NCBI RefSeq assembly: GCF_009727055.1
Contig: NC_052357.1
Span: 4,515,564 to 4,579,563 of the forward strand
From: Benincasa hispida
Taxonomy: Eukaryota > Streptophyta > Magnoliopsida > Cucurbitales > Cucurbitaceae
Direction of reading: 5' to 3'
DNA length: 64,000 bases
This document shows positions 33,077 through 45,350 of this stretch, piece after piece. The translations under genes and the position numbers were made by a program. The notes beneath the pieces are model-generated. The model ran no database searches. It saw nothing but the letters and a program-made list of their open reading frames with translations, and was not told the origin of the DNA. Every line of letters starts with the position of its first letter. Within the stretch, counting starts at the first letter, position 1.

Positions 33077-35306
33077 TTTAAACCCACAATTTTTTTATGT
33101 AAATAAATTGATAATTTCGTAACTTTATTATTCAGGAATTTCAAGTAATTGTTATATAGTTGGAGGCGCATTTTTGAAATTTTGGACTTCAAGTGTAATA
33201 AGGCGGGACATTTAACTGTTGGCGTTGAAATATTCAATTTAAAATTTAATGCAGAAATTTAATTTCTATTTCTGAAATGAAAGGAAATTATAATGTTACT
33301 AAAGTGAATAAGGAAAGGAATTAAATAATAATATAACTTATTTTCCTTTTTTAGTTTATTGTTTATTATTTTTAAAAACCCTATTCCCTCTTTTCTTTCC
33401 TCACGCACCCCCCTCAATTTTACTTCTTCCTCTATCAGAGACCCTAGCTGCCGCCCAGATTGGACGTTGAGCATCCGTCGCAACACCGCACCTTTGCAGA
33501 ATCCCAGTCGCTCGCGTCCACACAGCCGTGACACCCAGTCACTCTCGTCCGCGCCATTTCGTCTACCTAGTCGCGCGGCGCTAGAAACCTTCGCCGCTTG
33601 TCTGTCCTTGCAAGATCCAGCCGCCGACTTGGTTGTCCGTTCGCGCTCGTCGATTGACCACCGAACCACTGCCCAGATCTGCTCCAGCCTCAACTGCATG
33701 ATCCCCGCCTCACCGCGCAGCACCGTCAGTCTCCGCCATCTCCGTCGAAGCACACTGCTGCTCCAGCTGTCATCGCTTGTCTTGTCATGTCCGGTCGACG
33801 ATCTCTTCTTTAGCCCATCATAGCAACCGGAACCCATGGGCAGTCGCCAGAATTTTGGACCTTAGGTAAGGTTGTGTTACTTTTTATGGGTTTTCTTGAA
33901 GATTTTTATTATCCATCAAGTTTTGGCTTCCATTTGTTAATACCCATTGTGTTTGGGCCATAGATTCGAGCACTGTTGGAATTTTAAGGTAGAAGTGTGT
34001 TATCAGGCATTGCGAAGGATTAAGTTGGGTTCGCAAACAAACTTAAGTTCGAAATAATTTTGGACCAAGCAACGTTTTGGTAAGTATATTAAGCATTCGA
34101 AGGATTAAATTAAAATATAGTTGTTGGTTTTTTAGGTTCTAACCACTTTTATTGAATTGCCTAGATTGAGGCATTTGTTTGAGAGATCGAAGGTAGTTTT
34201 GGAACAGGCTATACTTTGGGCTTGATTCAAGATTCATCTAAGCGAGGAGAAAGATTAAATTGCTTGCCACTTAGGCGTAATTTGAAGTAAGTATTCTTAC
34301 TACTAGAACTGCCCACGGGCCAGGCATTAGATGTATGCTAGCATGTTAAATGAAGGTCATGGCATAATGACAACATGAAATATTGATAGTATAACATGAT
34401 TAAAGTATGTTTTGTTGTGAGATCCGAATTATTTATTTATGCACATAGACACTTGAATGCTAGTATGAGATGGTATGTGCTTCCATGGTTGTATTTGATC
34501 TGATGATGTTGAGGTATACATGTATGTTGTAGAACCATGATGTTGAGGTATATGTGTATGTTGTAGAGCCATGATGTTGAGGTTTATATGTATGTCATAG
34601 ATTTGTATAGTGATGATTATGATGTTGAGACTGTGCAAATGTCCTTACTGATTAGTTAGATGCCCATTTGAGTTTGTGTTTCCTTCGGGATTCACCAGTT
34701 TGTGTCTTCTTCGGGATTCCCCAAGTTTATGTCTCCTTCGGGATTCACCATAAGTAGTGGGCATACTTAACTACAGTAGAATAGGACTCAGTCTTCTTCT
34801 TATTTCATATGTATGTGTCCCATGAGAACTAGAGCAGTGTATATGTTTCACCAGAGGTGGGTATCTAGAAGACATAGATGCCTAGCTTGACCCCAGTAGT
34901 GGGGTTACTTATTGAGTATTTTATACTCATTCTTTCTCATGTTGTTATTTTAGGTAAGAGTAGAGATGCACCGGCGATGGACAAGCGGAATTCGAGATCG
35001 AGTCACTGGGACTAGTTATTACGCTTCCACATCATGAAATTTAGGGTTCTTTTCATGTTTCTCTTAACTTTAAGTTTTGATGTTTAAAACTTACATTTAA
35101 GAATCGTTTTTTAGACTTATTTACTATCCTTTATGATTTCTGGGTACCCTACCATTGTTTTAATATTTGAATTTAATGAAAGTCTTTTGAACTTACCTTA
35201 TTTAATTAGCATTTATTTTGGCCATAACAGAGTGTCATTTTGAGTTCCATGTATGCACGTATTTAGTAACAACCTAACTTAAGTCCTAGAGGGTTGGGTC
35301 GTTACA
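33077..35306 (+). repeat. 3' LTR of the Del/Tekay element (2.2 kb)
   Basis: Preceded by a stem-like aactttcgagatgaaagttc (33041-33060) and purine-rich ttgaggaggaag. It has a G/C-rich block (33400-33840) with a long accidental open frame on each strand, and ends cgttaca at 35306. Two tandem repeats lie inside: 3 x 34 bp at 34503-34604 (atgatgttgaggta..) and 3 x about 26 bp at 34671-34750 (agtttgtg.. ccttcgggattc). Confidence 0.8.
34503..34750 (+). repeat. Two short tandem arrays in the Del/Tekay 3' LTR
   Basis: 34503-34604: three 34-bp units starting atgatgttgaggt. 34671-34750: three 26-27-bp units ending ttcgggattcaccag or similar. Both are imperfect. Confidence 0.85.
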
Positions 35307-35311
35307 GCCTC

Positions 35312-37120
35312 ACCGCATTCAAAGCACTAAAGAACGCCTTGACTACAGCGCCAATTCTGATCGCACTCGATTGGGCAAAGCCATTTGAGATGATGTGCGA
35401 TGCCAGCGGATATGCAATGGGGGCAGTATTGGCACAAAAAGTGAAGACAATGTTACATCCTATCGCATATGTTAGCAGAACATTGAACTCCACACAGGCA
35501 AGTTACACCACCACCGAGAAGGAACTTTTAGCGGTAATTTTTGCGATTGAAAAATTCAGACCTTACTTGTTGGGATCAAAAGTTGTAGTCCACACAGACC
35601 ACTCGGCGATAAGATATTTAATGACCAAAAAAGATGCGAAGCCTAGACTAATTCGATGGGTTCTCTTACTCCAATAATTTAATATGGAGATAATCGACCG
35701 AAAGGAAACAGAGAACTAGGTCACTGACCATTTATCGAGGTTAGAGAATCCTGAAGTGGATCGCATCCAGTCGGATGTGAACGCATCATTTCCTGATGAA
35801 CAGTTGCTTAAGATTGAAGAACTACCCTGGTATGCAGATATTGTCAACTTCTTGGTTTGCAAACAATATCCTGAAAACTACACATCCCATCAAAAGAAGT
35901 GGCTCATTCATGAATGCAAATTTTACTACTAGGACGAGCCGAATTTCTACAAAAGAGGACCGGACCAAATATTGAGACTCCGTGTTCCAAAGACTGCTTC
36001 CCAGCGCATACTTTTTCAATGTCTTGAATCACCCTATGGAAGGCATTTCGAGAGACAGCGTACAACGACAAAAGTTTTGCAATGTGGGTATTAGTGGCCC
36101 ACTCTATTTAAAGACGCACGATAATATTCCATGAAATGCAATAAGTGCCGATGCACTATAAGCATTTTAGAAAAAAAAGCGATGCCAATGAACATCATAT
36201 TGGAGGTGGAACTATTCGATGTCTGGGGTATAGATTTCATGGGACCATTTCCATCATCAAATGGTCATAAATACATTCTATTGGCCGTCGATTATGTTTC
36301 TAAATGGATTGAAGCTGTTTCATGCGTTGCAAACGATGTGGCAAAAGTCTCTAAGTTCTTACAGAGAAATATTTTCACTCGTTTTGGCACTCCACGTGCC
36401 ATAATAAGTGACAAAGGGACCCACTTTGTGAATCACATTGTTAGCAAACTATTGATCAAATATAATGTCCATCATAAGATCGCCACCGCATATCATCCCC
36501 AAACAAACGGACAAGCAGAGGTTTCTAACAGGAAAATCAAGTCAATTTTAGAGAAGGCGGTGAATTCTTTGCGGAAGGATTGGGCCATGAAACTTGACGA
36601 TGCCTTGTGGGCATATAGGACTGCTTATAAGACACCCGTAGGCATGTCACCTTATGCGTTGGTGTTTGGAAAGGCTTGTCATCTACCGTTGGAACTTGAG
36701 TATAAGGCGATGTGGGCAGTTAAGAAGCTTAACTTTGTTTTAAGGCAGCAGGGGAAGAGAGAAAACTTCAGCTACTAGAGCTGGACGAATGGAGACTACA
36801 TGCGTATGAGAATGCCAAAATTTACAAAGAACTCACCAAGCGATGACATGATAAGCGTCTGTGTGAGAAAAATCTCAAGGCTGGTCAGAGAGTATTACTG
36901 TTCAATTCTAGGTTGCGTCTCTTTCCTAGAAAATTGAAATCGCGTTCGTCTGGGCCATTTATAATTAAGGAACTATTCCCACATTGAGCGGTAAAATTGA
37001 CAAAAAAAGATGGGACCAATGCATTTAAGGTAAATGGACAAAGAGTAAAGATGTATCATGGAGAAGATTTCCAACGCGAAAAAACCTCCGTTGACTTGGG
37101 GAAGCCAGAATAAAGAAGAA
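35312..37120 (+). pseudogene. Tat/Athila-like gypsy RNase H and integrase (right part of the interrupted polyprotein)
   Basis: Resumes exactly where the copy at 27684 breaks off. RNase [59 protein letters not shown]. Integrase: zinc-binding end (H..H to KCNKC, about 36131), core with [49 protein letters not shown], then [19 protein letters not shown]. Stops at about 35675, 35717, 35930, 36090 and 36120, and a frameshift near 36745; the C-terminal tail ([15 protein letters not shown]) continues in another frame to about 37120. Confidence 0.87.
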
Positions 37121-38405
37121 ACACTTAGTCCATGCGATGATAAACGACACACATTCATCAGGGACGAAGTATATCCTTTTTTGGTATCATTTTCTATTTT
37201 TCTTTCAAGAATCTATCTTAATTTTTGCATGGTTATTACTCTTATGATTGCCAACTCTTTCTTTCATACTTTTTATCTTTTTTATATTCATCACACTGAT
37301 CATAGTAAACGATTGCGATTGAGCAATGCGATGACCTCAAAACACGCAACCAATTCAATCAGCCCAGCGCAATCAAAGAATCAACCCATCACAAGAGAGG
37401 ATGCGATCAAAATGATGTGGGCAAAAAATTAAATTTGGGGGTTGTGTCCTTCCTTGCCTCATCTTATTTTAATTTTTGCACTTATCATTTTCAATCTAAT
37501 ATTGCTGAATTCTACTACCACATCCTCTTTCGTCTGACTCAATCCTTAATATTTTTATTTTTTTTTACTTTATTTGGTCGCCGCATTCACCCCTTGCCCA
37601 TTATGACTTCAATGATGAAATCTATGCTTCTTTTCTTACCGCATGTACTAAAGTCAGATTAATTTCAGGACAATCAATTCACGAAACATTTCTAAACTTT
37701 AGCGGTCTACCAACTTTCCTTCAAAACTATTTTTACAAAATTTTCCAAGTCCATCGCATGAATTATTTCGTCTTTCAGCAATGAGAACATTGTTGCATGT
37801 TAAATTTGGGGGTAGTAATGATATTTTCAACCTTGTTATTTTTAAAAACTTCATTTCGATTTTACAAAAATATATAAAAAAAATTATATAACGTTGAGAA
37901 AGGATCCCGCACGTAGTTGGATGTCTACATGACACCCGTGGGGGCATGCCAAAACGAAGACGGGAATCGTGATCGCAACTCCGCTGCCAAATAAATAGAT
38001 GGGAGTTTTGACTGCAAATAGTGCCTTGCTTGTAGTTGGATTTCGCATGACACCCGTGGGGGCAAGCCAAAACAAAGGTTGGGCACTCAGTTCAGCACAA
38101 GATCACAAAACGAATATCTGAATCGTGCGAGGGTCAAAATCACTTGAACACCTCGGTTTGATAAAGTTTGAAATAAATCATGCGATGTCCTGAAAACGAG
38201 TATAGACTTTTTTAAAGGTTAAACTTGCGGTCCCTAAAGATTAGAAATATTTTAGGAAGAGATTAGGATAGAAATTAAGAAGACATTGGTTTAGCAATTT
38301 GAATAAGGCACCTTAAGAAGCATAGGTAGGGTGAAGGCGATTGAAATTTTAAAGAAAATCTTTAGTTTATGCTTGAGGACAAGCATTGTTTTAAATTTGG
38401 GGGTG
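37121..38405 (+). other. 3' non-coding region of the Tat/Athila-like element
   Basis: A/T-rich, no gene. Two copies of a family motif, gtagttggatgtctacatga with cacccgtgggggca (about 37913-37950) and gtagttggatttcgcatgac with the same continuation (about 38032-38070). Ends with the polypurine tract aaatttgggggtg (38393-38405). The equivalent region of 51617-54142 also carries two copies of the motif. Confidence 0.75.
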
Positions 38406-39806
38406 TGATAACTGGTAGAAATACAAGTTATTACAACTCAAATTATTAAAACAATAGGAGAAAGCGATGGTAAAATAGCCAATATTATGTTTGAAAGCGC
38501 CAAACTAAAAGGAATTTCTATCGCTAATGCTCATCGCATAAAAGCAGTTAATTTGCTTATTTTGTGTAGGTACAATGCGATGGCGCATATGAAATTGTGA
38601 CAACACACTTGAGTTTGCGATCGTGAGGGGTTTCTCAAAGGCGATCGCATAAAGACCTCACATAAAGGTAACAACATAATAAATCATGATGGGATGTAAA
38701 ACTGATAACGGTCAATTTCGAAATTCAGTTGACAGCCGTTAAAAACCATACTGTTGCAAGTACATTGAACTTTCAGTGACTTTCAGATGGCGCAACTGAG
38801 TAGGGAAATTAATGTTGCCCATCTTTGCAATCATTAGTAAGAAGAGCTGCTTTACCTTGAAATTTATAAATACCCAATGCTATCAGAGAGAGAGAGAAGA
38901 CAAAAAGAGGGCAAGGAGGCGAGGCGAAGCCGAGAGAAATTGTTTTTCGGAAAGATCGAGAGATTTTCGGAAAACAATACAAAGTAGAGAAGTCCAACCC
39001 TTGCGAGAGCAAGAGTCCGCAAACTGGAACAGAGTTGAAGTGATAAAGAGTAGTGTAAAAGGCCATGGAAAGCAAGACATTGCTTACCTGGCTTGTTATT
39101 TCTTAATCCATTTGTTGTTTTGTACTCAACACTTTATTTGCAAAAATGGAAACTTCATTTCGATTTATGTTCAGTCTCTCCACACCATGCATGAGTAACT
39201 AAATTTATGAATGGGTTGAGAAGTACTTAGATAGCATGACTTAAGCTATGCATTTTATGCGATCATCTTGTCTTATGTATGCATCATTAATCATTTGGAA
39301 GTACTTGAGAAAGTAGTCTTAAGATAGAATCTAGGCTATAGAGAGTCAGATTAGATCGCATAAGCAAGAGTAGAAACTTAGAAATAAGTTCTTTCTGCTA
39401 CTTTCCATACACATCCCATGCGTCCTAGAAATAGGAAATGTGGCATTATGCATTGCGAAATGTAGTACTAATATTTGTGTATAGCATGATCGCATGACTT
39501 GTACACAATATTGAGAAATGTTAGCTAAATCTCTTATTAACCCCTTCATCGCATACTTGTTATAACACTATGCTTTCATCACTATGTGTTCAACTCCATC
39601 GCATAGGAAAGTTTAAATCAAAACACCATCTGCTTCTTTATCACCACCGCAATAGAATCAAAGAGTCTGTCGCATATCTATTTAGTAGTCCCTGTGTTCG
39701 ACCCTGGACTTACCAGGAACCTAAGAAGGCTTATACTTGGGCTTTATTAGGAAAACTTGTATGATCATCGCATCCATACATCATCGCATGATAAACCATC
39801 GCATCA
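38406..39806 (+). repeat. 3' LTR of the Tat/Athila-like element (LTR A, about 1.4 kb)
   Basis: Starts tgataactggtagaaataca right after the polypurine tract; 3' end placed near atcgcatca (39806) by comparison with the LTR at 52681-54142. TATA-like ttataaatac at about 38865. Dense in atcgcat words. The 5' LTR of this element is not present. Confidence 0.75.
38865..38876 (+). promoter_or_regulatory. LTR A TATA-like box
   Basis: ttataaatacc, about 460 bp from the LTR start. The equivalent site is ctataaataccc at about 53153 in LTR B and ctataaatagagg at about 40850 in LTR C. Confidence 0.5.
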
Positions 39807-40214
39807 TAGCCCCATCTTGACTACAAACTTTATTCTAGTAATTAATCTATCTCGTGGTAGACCTCGATCACTTCCTGCAACCCGGACTCTTCTGCTACCT
39901 ACAAGGAAAACATGAAAATAAAGCATGAGCTTTGAAGCCCAGTGAGTGGAATCATAGTTCTATAAGTCTATTTCAACTTATAAACATCTCAACATATCAT
40001 AACATGAGGTTACTACGCAAACCTCCATCCTGAATGAAGCTTTTCACCAACCTACCTACACACACAGTAGATAGTTAACATCTCACATTTAATTACACAA
40101 TCTTTATATGCACATAATTCTCCCTCTTATGGGCTCAAAAGCAAGCCTGTCGGCCCTTTGACCATCCCATGCAAGGTTCTTCCCACAGACTTAGGAACTA
40201 GACTTCTCGATCCC

Positions 40215-42390
40215 TGATGACATGCAGAAATGCATGTCATCTTAGGCCCTTTACTTAGAATTATGAAGGTTGTTATGCAGAATATGTGTTGATCATGATA
40301 GGAATTCACAAGAATATGAGCTTGCGTCGATCAGCATGTCGAATCTCAGCTAACCCATTATTTTGCGTTAATTATGCGTTCAATATTCTATTTTTGTAGC
40401 CAATGCAGAAAATGAACGCAAATGCGAAAATCGAACCATCACATAGATGGCCGCATACAGAGAAACACTCCATCGAAAGGCAAACACATGGATGTTGCGG
40501 TAATCAACCGTTTGCATCCATCGCATAGGAGTTGCGCTCGTTAAGCGATTGTGGTCATCATGTAGAGTTGCAGTGTTAAGCGAATGCGACCATTAAATGA
40601 TTGTGGCTACGCGATAACACATTCTAATAGGATTAACACAAGGTAGGTGGATTAAACCTGTCTCTTATACACATCTAGATGTGTATAAGAGACAGGAATG
40701 AACGCATCAACACATCTACCTCGAGAAAATCCAAAGATGATGTTGGCATTTCACCTACCACGCCGTTAGTGGTAGAGGTTTAGAAAAGAACTAACGCACC
40801 GAATGTCAGACTCAGAGCAGTCCAATTAATGCTATCGGCGACCCAAGCGCTATAAATAGAGGTCGATGAGTTGAAATTCAATCATCCAGAGATTATCCCT
40901 CAATCGGGGATTTTCCCCGCGATCCAGACAAACGCGTGAGAAAATGGCTGAGAGTTCTTCACCTCCTTCATCCATTCCGAGTGACAACCAGAGCCTTTGA
41001 CTAAAGCTAGATCTCGAGAGAGTCAGCTCCTCTGCCCATCCATGGCACCACCGACAGCCTTGATGCGCATCCGCTGGAAGCAAAGTTTTGCTTCCAGCCG
41101 GTCATTTCTTTTTCCTTTCTTTTTCTATATTGTATTGTATGACATTTTGAAATTAAGAAATTAATACAATGTGTTTTTCAATGCATTTCTCTATTCCTTC
41201 GACTTCATCTCCATCTTCTTGCTTAGTATCTTTACTTTCATTGCAAAACTTAGTGGGAGTGCTTGGGTATTGCATATTTAGTCATGTGAATTAGGGATAT
41301 GAAGCATGTAGCAACCCACCGAGAGGTGTGCGTTGTGCAAGTATGTGAGTAATCTTATTTGCTTAGTGTGAAGCTGCTGCAATGCCTGTCTATGGGCTAA
41401 CGCATTGCCTGTCTATGAGTGAAGTCAGCAACAGTCAACTGCCAGAGAGGGTAAGTGGTTGGACGCATTAAACAAGGTATGCATTGTTCGCTAGGGATAG
41501 TAACAATCATAGGTCAGCAAATTTTATGCGATTGTCTTATATTATGTATGCTTCATTCATCCATTAGGGATACTCGGTAGAGTAGTCTAAGGACAGGATC
41601 TAGGCTTGGGAAGGTCAGGTCAGAATCTAGGCTTGGGAGAGCCAGATTAGAACACATAATACAAGAGATAGGCGTTTAGGAATGAGCACTATTTGTTATT
41701 AATGCATCGCATGCATCCTAGAGATAGGATACGATTGAATGCGGTCACCTTACTTTCATGTATTCTGCATCATCGCATAGGACAAGAGTAGAGACTTAGA
41801 AACAAGCTCTATGGACACTTTGCGTTCAACACATGCATCTTAGAATTAGGAGCACCACATTTCCATTGGAAAATGACTTGCCGTGTATGGTTGTAGCATG
41901 ATTGCATGGATTGCGTTGACTAGGGTTGCCCTCGCGATCACTCTTAAGTTTTGCAATGAAAACATCTCCGCATTTTATCTATTTCCCATACATTTATTTC
42001 ATGTCAAGGTTTGTTGTATCTCTACCTTTCAGGCATATTCTCATTGCGTTGTCTGTTAGATAGGAGTAAGAGTAGGATTAACGTAGCAATATCCCCTCCA
42101 TTCTTTTATTCAATTGCCGCATGCACAATCACAGCAAACATATAGCTACAAGTCCCTGTGTTCGACCTCAGATTACCCGAGAAACTTGCGTCCATGTTAT
42201 ACTTGGCGTGAACGCAAGAAAACTTGTGGCAGGATGCATGGTCATCGCATACATTTATTAACACATATTCATTCCAATGCATGATCATCGACTCATGACT
42301 ATCAACACATATCGTAGGAACATGCATCGCATACCACGTCTAAAGGAAGTTGGTTGTCGAGTAAAATTGACTTCCAATTCCCTGTCATCA
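40215..42390 (+). repeat. Solo-like LTR of the Tat/Athila-type family (LTR C)
   Basis: Starts tgatgacatgcagaaatgca, matching the family start tgataacttgcagaaata. Bounded by atccc on the left and gtccc on the right (4 of 5 match, a possible aged TSD). It has a TATA-like ctataaatagagg at about 40850. It is longer (2.18 kb) than LTR A and B (1.4-1.46 kb). Part of the excess is a partial duplication (atctaggcttggg repeated at about 41600-41635) and the 38-bp adapter at 40658-40695. Confidence 0.55.
40658..40695. other. Tn5 mosaic-end junction adapter (Nextera mate-pair type), artefact
   Basis: A perfect 38-bp palindrome: the 19-base mosaic end AGATGTGTATAAGAGACAG at 40677-40695 preceded by its exact reverse complement at 40658-40676. 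This is the mate-pair circularisation junction sequence, not plant DNA. Confidence 0.97.
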
Positions 42391-43339
42391 GTCCCCTGAC
42401 CATCCAACGAGATTCTAGCTCGGGCTCAGAAGCTAGGTTCGTTGACCCCCTAACTATCCCGATCCCATGCTCTTCTTATTGTAACAAACATCCATTCATC
42501 AGTGATCTATTGGGATTGCTCTTCCTTCTCAGTTCACTCGGTTTCCCTTAGCCTCCTATTGAACCCTGTTTCAGATTCATTTTGGAGCTTATATTTCTTA
42601 TCATTCCGGACCATATCTCAAGACATTTCCTTCTACAAATATGTTTATAAATGTCTTAACTAGCTACCTTAAAGTTTGGCTCTGAGATTCTCTCTCGAGA
42701 CTTCAGAGTCTCAAGTTTTCTCCATTTGGCTCGACTGTCTCCTTACTGATGAACACCTCTCGTTTTCTTTGATTTTGACAGCCTTACACTTAGAATTTTT
42801 TCATAGCATATAAAAACTACATTTAAATTAAAAGCTTTTGGTCTAAGAATCACTTGATTTGCTCGAGTAGTTTGAAAGAACTTTTCGTTTGAACTTAGTA
42901 CTGTTATCTGTTCGTACAATCTGCACAGCCCTTGCGTCCTTGCTTTGATCAACGCAACCCTTTCTCTATTCGACGCAAGGTTCTCTCTAAATTACCTCTC
43001 CCCTTAAGTGATTCTCGAAGTGGGAATGTTCTTATGAACTGAAGTGAAGTCCTTTGCCATATTTATAGGTGTTCCTACTTCACCTGGTTTTGACACCTCC
43101 AACTTGCTGCATGCCTAAGCGTCTCCTACTCAGGCTGCCAATGCTCTCCCTAACCACCACCATCTTGAAGTGTCTGCATCTTCTTCCTCCAGTTTAACCT
43201 AACCGATTTGCATGCCTTCTCCTTCGTCCAGCTCAAATTTCATGGACTTCAGACATCTCTTTGATTGCCACATGTCCGGTTAAGTTCTTTTCAGCTCATA
43301 GCCCTCGAATTTCCTTGGCTTTAACACATTGTATAGCTC

Positions 43340-43760
43340 TTGCGTTTATCTCAAGGATCATCGTCTAATAATCTATCGTTCTTGCTCATCATCCAGCCCT
43401 CTCATTGTCGCTCATTGTCTATCGCCTACACCCATCACATAGCTTATCGTTTAATGATCTCTCGCTGTCGCTTATCACCTAATGATTTCGCTGTCGCTAA
43501 TCCTCCAGCTCTCATTCTGTCGCTCATCGTCTAGCACCTAGCCCATCGAATAGCTCATTGTTTAGTGATCTCTCATTGTCATTTATCAACTAATGATCTC
43601 AATCGCTCATTGTTCAACGTATAGCCTATCGCATAACGCCTGCGCCAATCGTGTAGCGCAACGTCCATCGTCTAGTGCGTTTGCTTATCGTGTAGCACCA
43701 TCGTCTAGTGCCTAATGCATCGTTTAGCACTGCAATTTGCTACGCAATCTTCTGTGTGCA
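43340..43760 (+). repeat. Degenerate array of short TCGTCTAG-like words
   Basis: Many spaced variants of atcgtctag, atcgtgtag, atcgtttag and ctcgctgtcgct. The words recall the CGATCGTNTAG arrays at 24.3 and 61.5 kb, but the spacing is irregular and no clear unit emerges. Confidence 0.55.
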
Positions 43761-43984
43761 TGCTTCAATGCCTAACGCCTTGTGCTCATTGTCTAGCCCT
43801 CTCGCTCTCGCTCACGCAACCTCTTACATCCCAACGCATGAGTAACCTTTAGGAAGCGCCTCTTGCCAACGTTTTGGCTAACATGCATCCATACCTCACA
43901 AGCTCAACACATGGTTGTCCTTGGCTTCAACATTAGTTAAATTTCCACCCTACTTAATTATCCTTAGGTGAGGGTATCACGGGC

Positions 43985-45350
43985 CAGCCAATCGAAGACA
44001 AGTTTACAGGCATAAGACGTGTTTATAAACCTCGTCACGTCATTGAGGATACGAGGAAAGAGTATGGCAGAAACATAAGTTACGACAAAGTGTGGCGTGC
44101 AAGGAAAATCATCTATGCTCTCACTAGGGGTACTCCAAAAGCGTCATACGCCATTTTACATGCTTATGGGTAAACGTTAAAATGGAGAATTCAGGTACAA
44201 TATTTTGAAATCAAACTTGAAAATGATTTGCATTTCAAGTATATGTTTATGGAAGTAGAGCCCTGTATTAGAGGTTTTGCAATGGAAGTAGGGCCCTGTA
44301 TTAGAGGTTTTTCAAGTTGTCAACCTGCCATAATTGTTGATGGGTCGCATTTGGAAGGGAAATACAAATGGACCCCGTTGGTCGGAATTTCCATGGACGG
44401 TAACAACCAAGTATACCCACTAGCATATGCCATAGTGGATAATGAAACCGATCGAGCATAGAAATGGTTTAAGTCAAATTTGAAGTGTGGTATTGAAGAC
44501 CCCCTAACTTGGTATTCGTGTCCGATCGAATGGTATATATCGACAATGTTATTCGTGGAGTTTTTCCCCATAGCATTTCATCGATTGTGCACGTACCATG
44601 TAGAAAATAATATTATTTCAAACTAAGACAATACGGTCGTTGGGATGTTCGAGGATGCAGCCAAGGCATTTCGCATGTCAGAGTTCCTAGCACATTCGAA
44701 TCAATTTCACAGTTTTCGAGATGATGCTGTAACAAAATATTCGGAGGATATCAATCTTGAAAAATGGGCACGAGTTTACCAAATAGAACAAATATACGAC
44801 AACATGACGTCCAATAGTGTAGAGTGTTTCAATTCCTTAACTAAAGAATATTGACTACTGCCTACAATGTGCTTGTTGGAACATGTTAGAGGCCTCATCT
44901 AGTCGTGGTTTTATGAATGGAGGAATTATTGGGCATCTCGAACGATGTTACACTCAAACTATTGTGAAAACTGATTAACAAGTGAGTGTGATAAGGGCAA
45001 ATGAAATCGAATTGAGCTGATTGATTGTTATAGGGTCCATGTATGGGACAATTGATTGGACGGTATTGTAAACCTTTTTATAAAGGAATGCACATGTAAG
45101 GAATTTGACTCACTTAGTATCCCGTGTTCGCATGCAATTGTTGCCACCCAGGAAAGAAACTTTCTCATCCAAAGTCTCTATAGTCGATTTTATAGTGTTG
45201 ACTCCCTCATGTCTGCTTATGCATAGCCTGTAAATCTGCTCGATCACATATCTAAATGGAAGAGACTTCTGAGATATGAAAAGAAGAATATTCTTCATCC
45301 AAGAAGAGTGGCAAATTGGGCACCGAAGAGTACAAAGAATACCATTTAGA
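43985..45350 (+). pseudogene. MULE transposase core and SWIM zinc finger
   Basis: Begins EDKFTGIRRVYKPRHVIEDT, continues YDKVWRARKIIYALTRGTP, and has the DDE-type region IIVDGSHLEGKYKWTPLVGI, then GNNQVYPLAYAIVDNETDRA with a stop before KWF. Downstream: MTSNSVECFNSLTKEY, and a SWIM-type finger ECTCKEFDSLSIPCSHAIVA (about 45086-45147). Several stops and frameshifts. A 33-bp direct duplication (MEVxPCIRGF twice) sits at 44249-44314. It pairs with the N-terminal fragment at 21550-22000. Confidence 0.8.

Larger units (their letters stand above)
27685..35306 (+). mobile_element. Del/Tekay-like Ty3/gypsy (chromovirus) retrotransposon, nested, TSD GCCTC
   Basis: Flanked by GCCTC at 27680-27684 and 35307-35311. 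5' LTR 27685-28231 and 3' LTR about 33077-35306; both end ..cgttaca. PBS-like gttggtatcagagccc follows the 5' LTR (initiator Met tRNA type). Gag, protease, RT, RNase H and integrase follow in order, all broken. The 5' LTR lacks about 1.7 kb found in the 3' LTR, and the 3' LTR lacks the first bases (tataacaccccg). Removing the insert and one TSD restores the reading frame of the host gypsy polyprotein. Confidence 0.9.
39807..43979 (-). repeat. Probable LTR fragment (LTR D) interrupted by LTR C
   Basis: 39807-40214 and 42391-43979 appear to flank LTR C as one interrupted repeat. On the minus strand the outer end reads tgataccctcacctaagg (about 43979). Rich in short pyrimidine stretches; no coding frame. 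Orientation and family are uncertain. Confidence 0.35.

Noticed and set aside
33259..33837. Overlapping long open frames on both strands (192 and 154 residues)
   Set aside because: They lie in the G/C-rich part of an LTR; no domain pattern, and open frames are common in stop-poor G/C-rich DNA.
40658..40695. Perfect palindrome as a terminator, cruciform or transposon end
   Set aside because: It is base-for-base the known library junction adapter and recurs identically at 60780.
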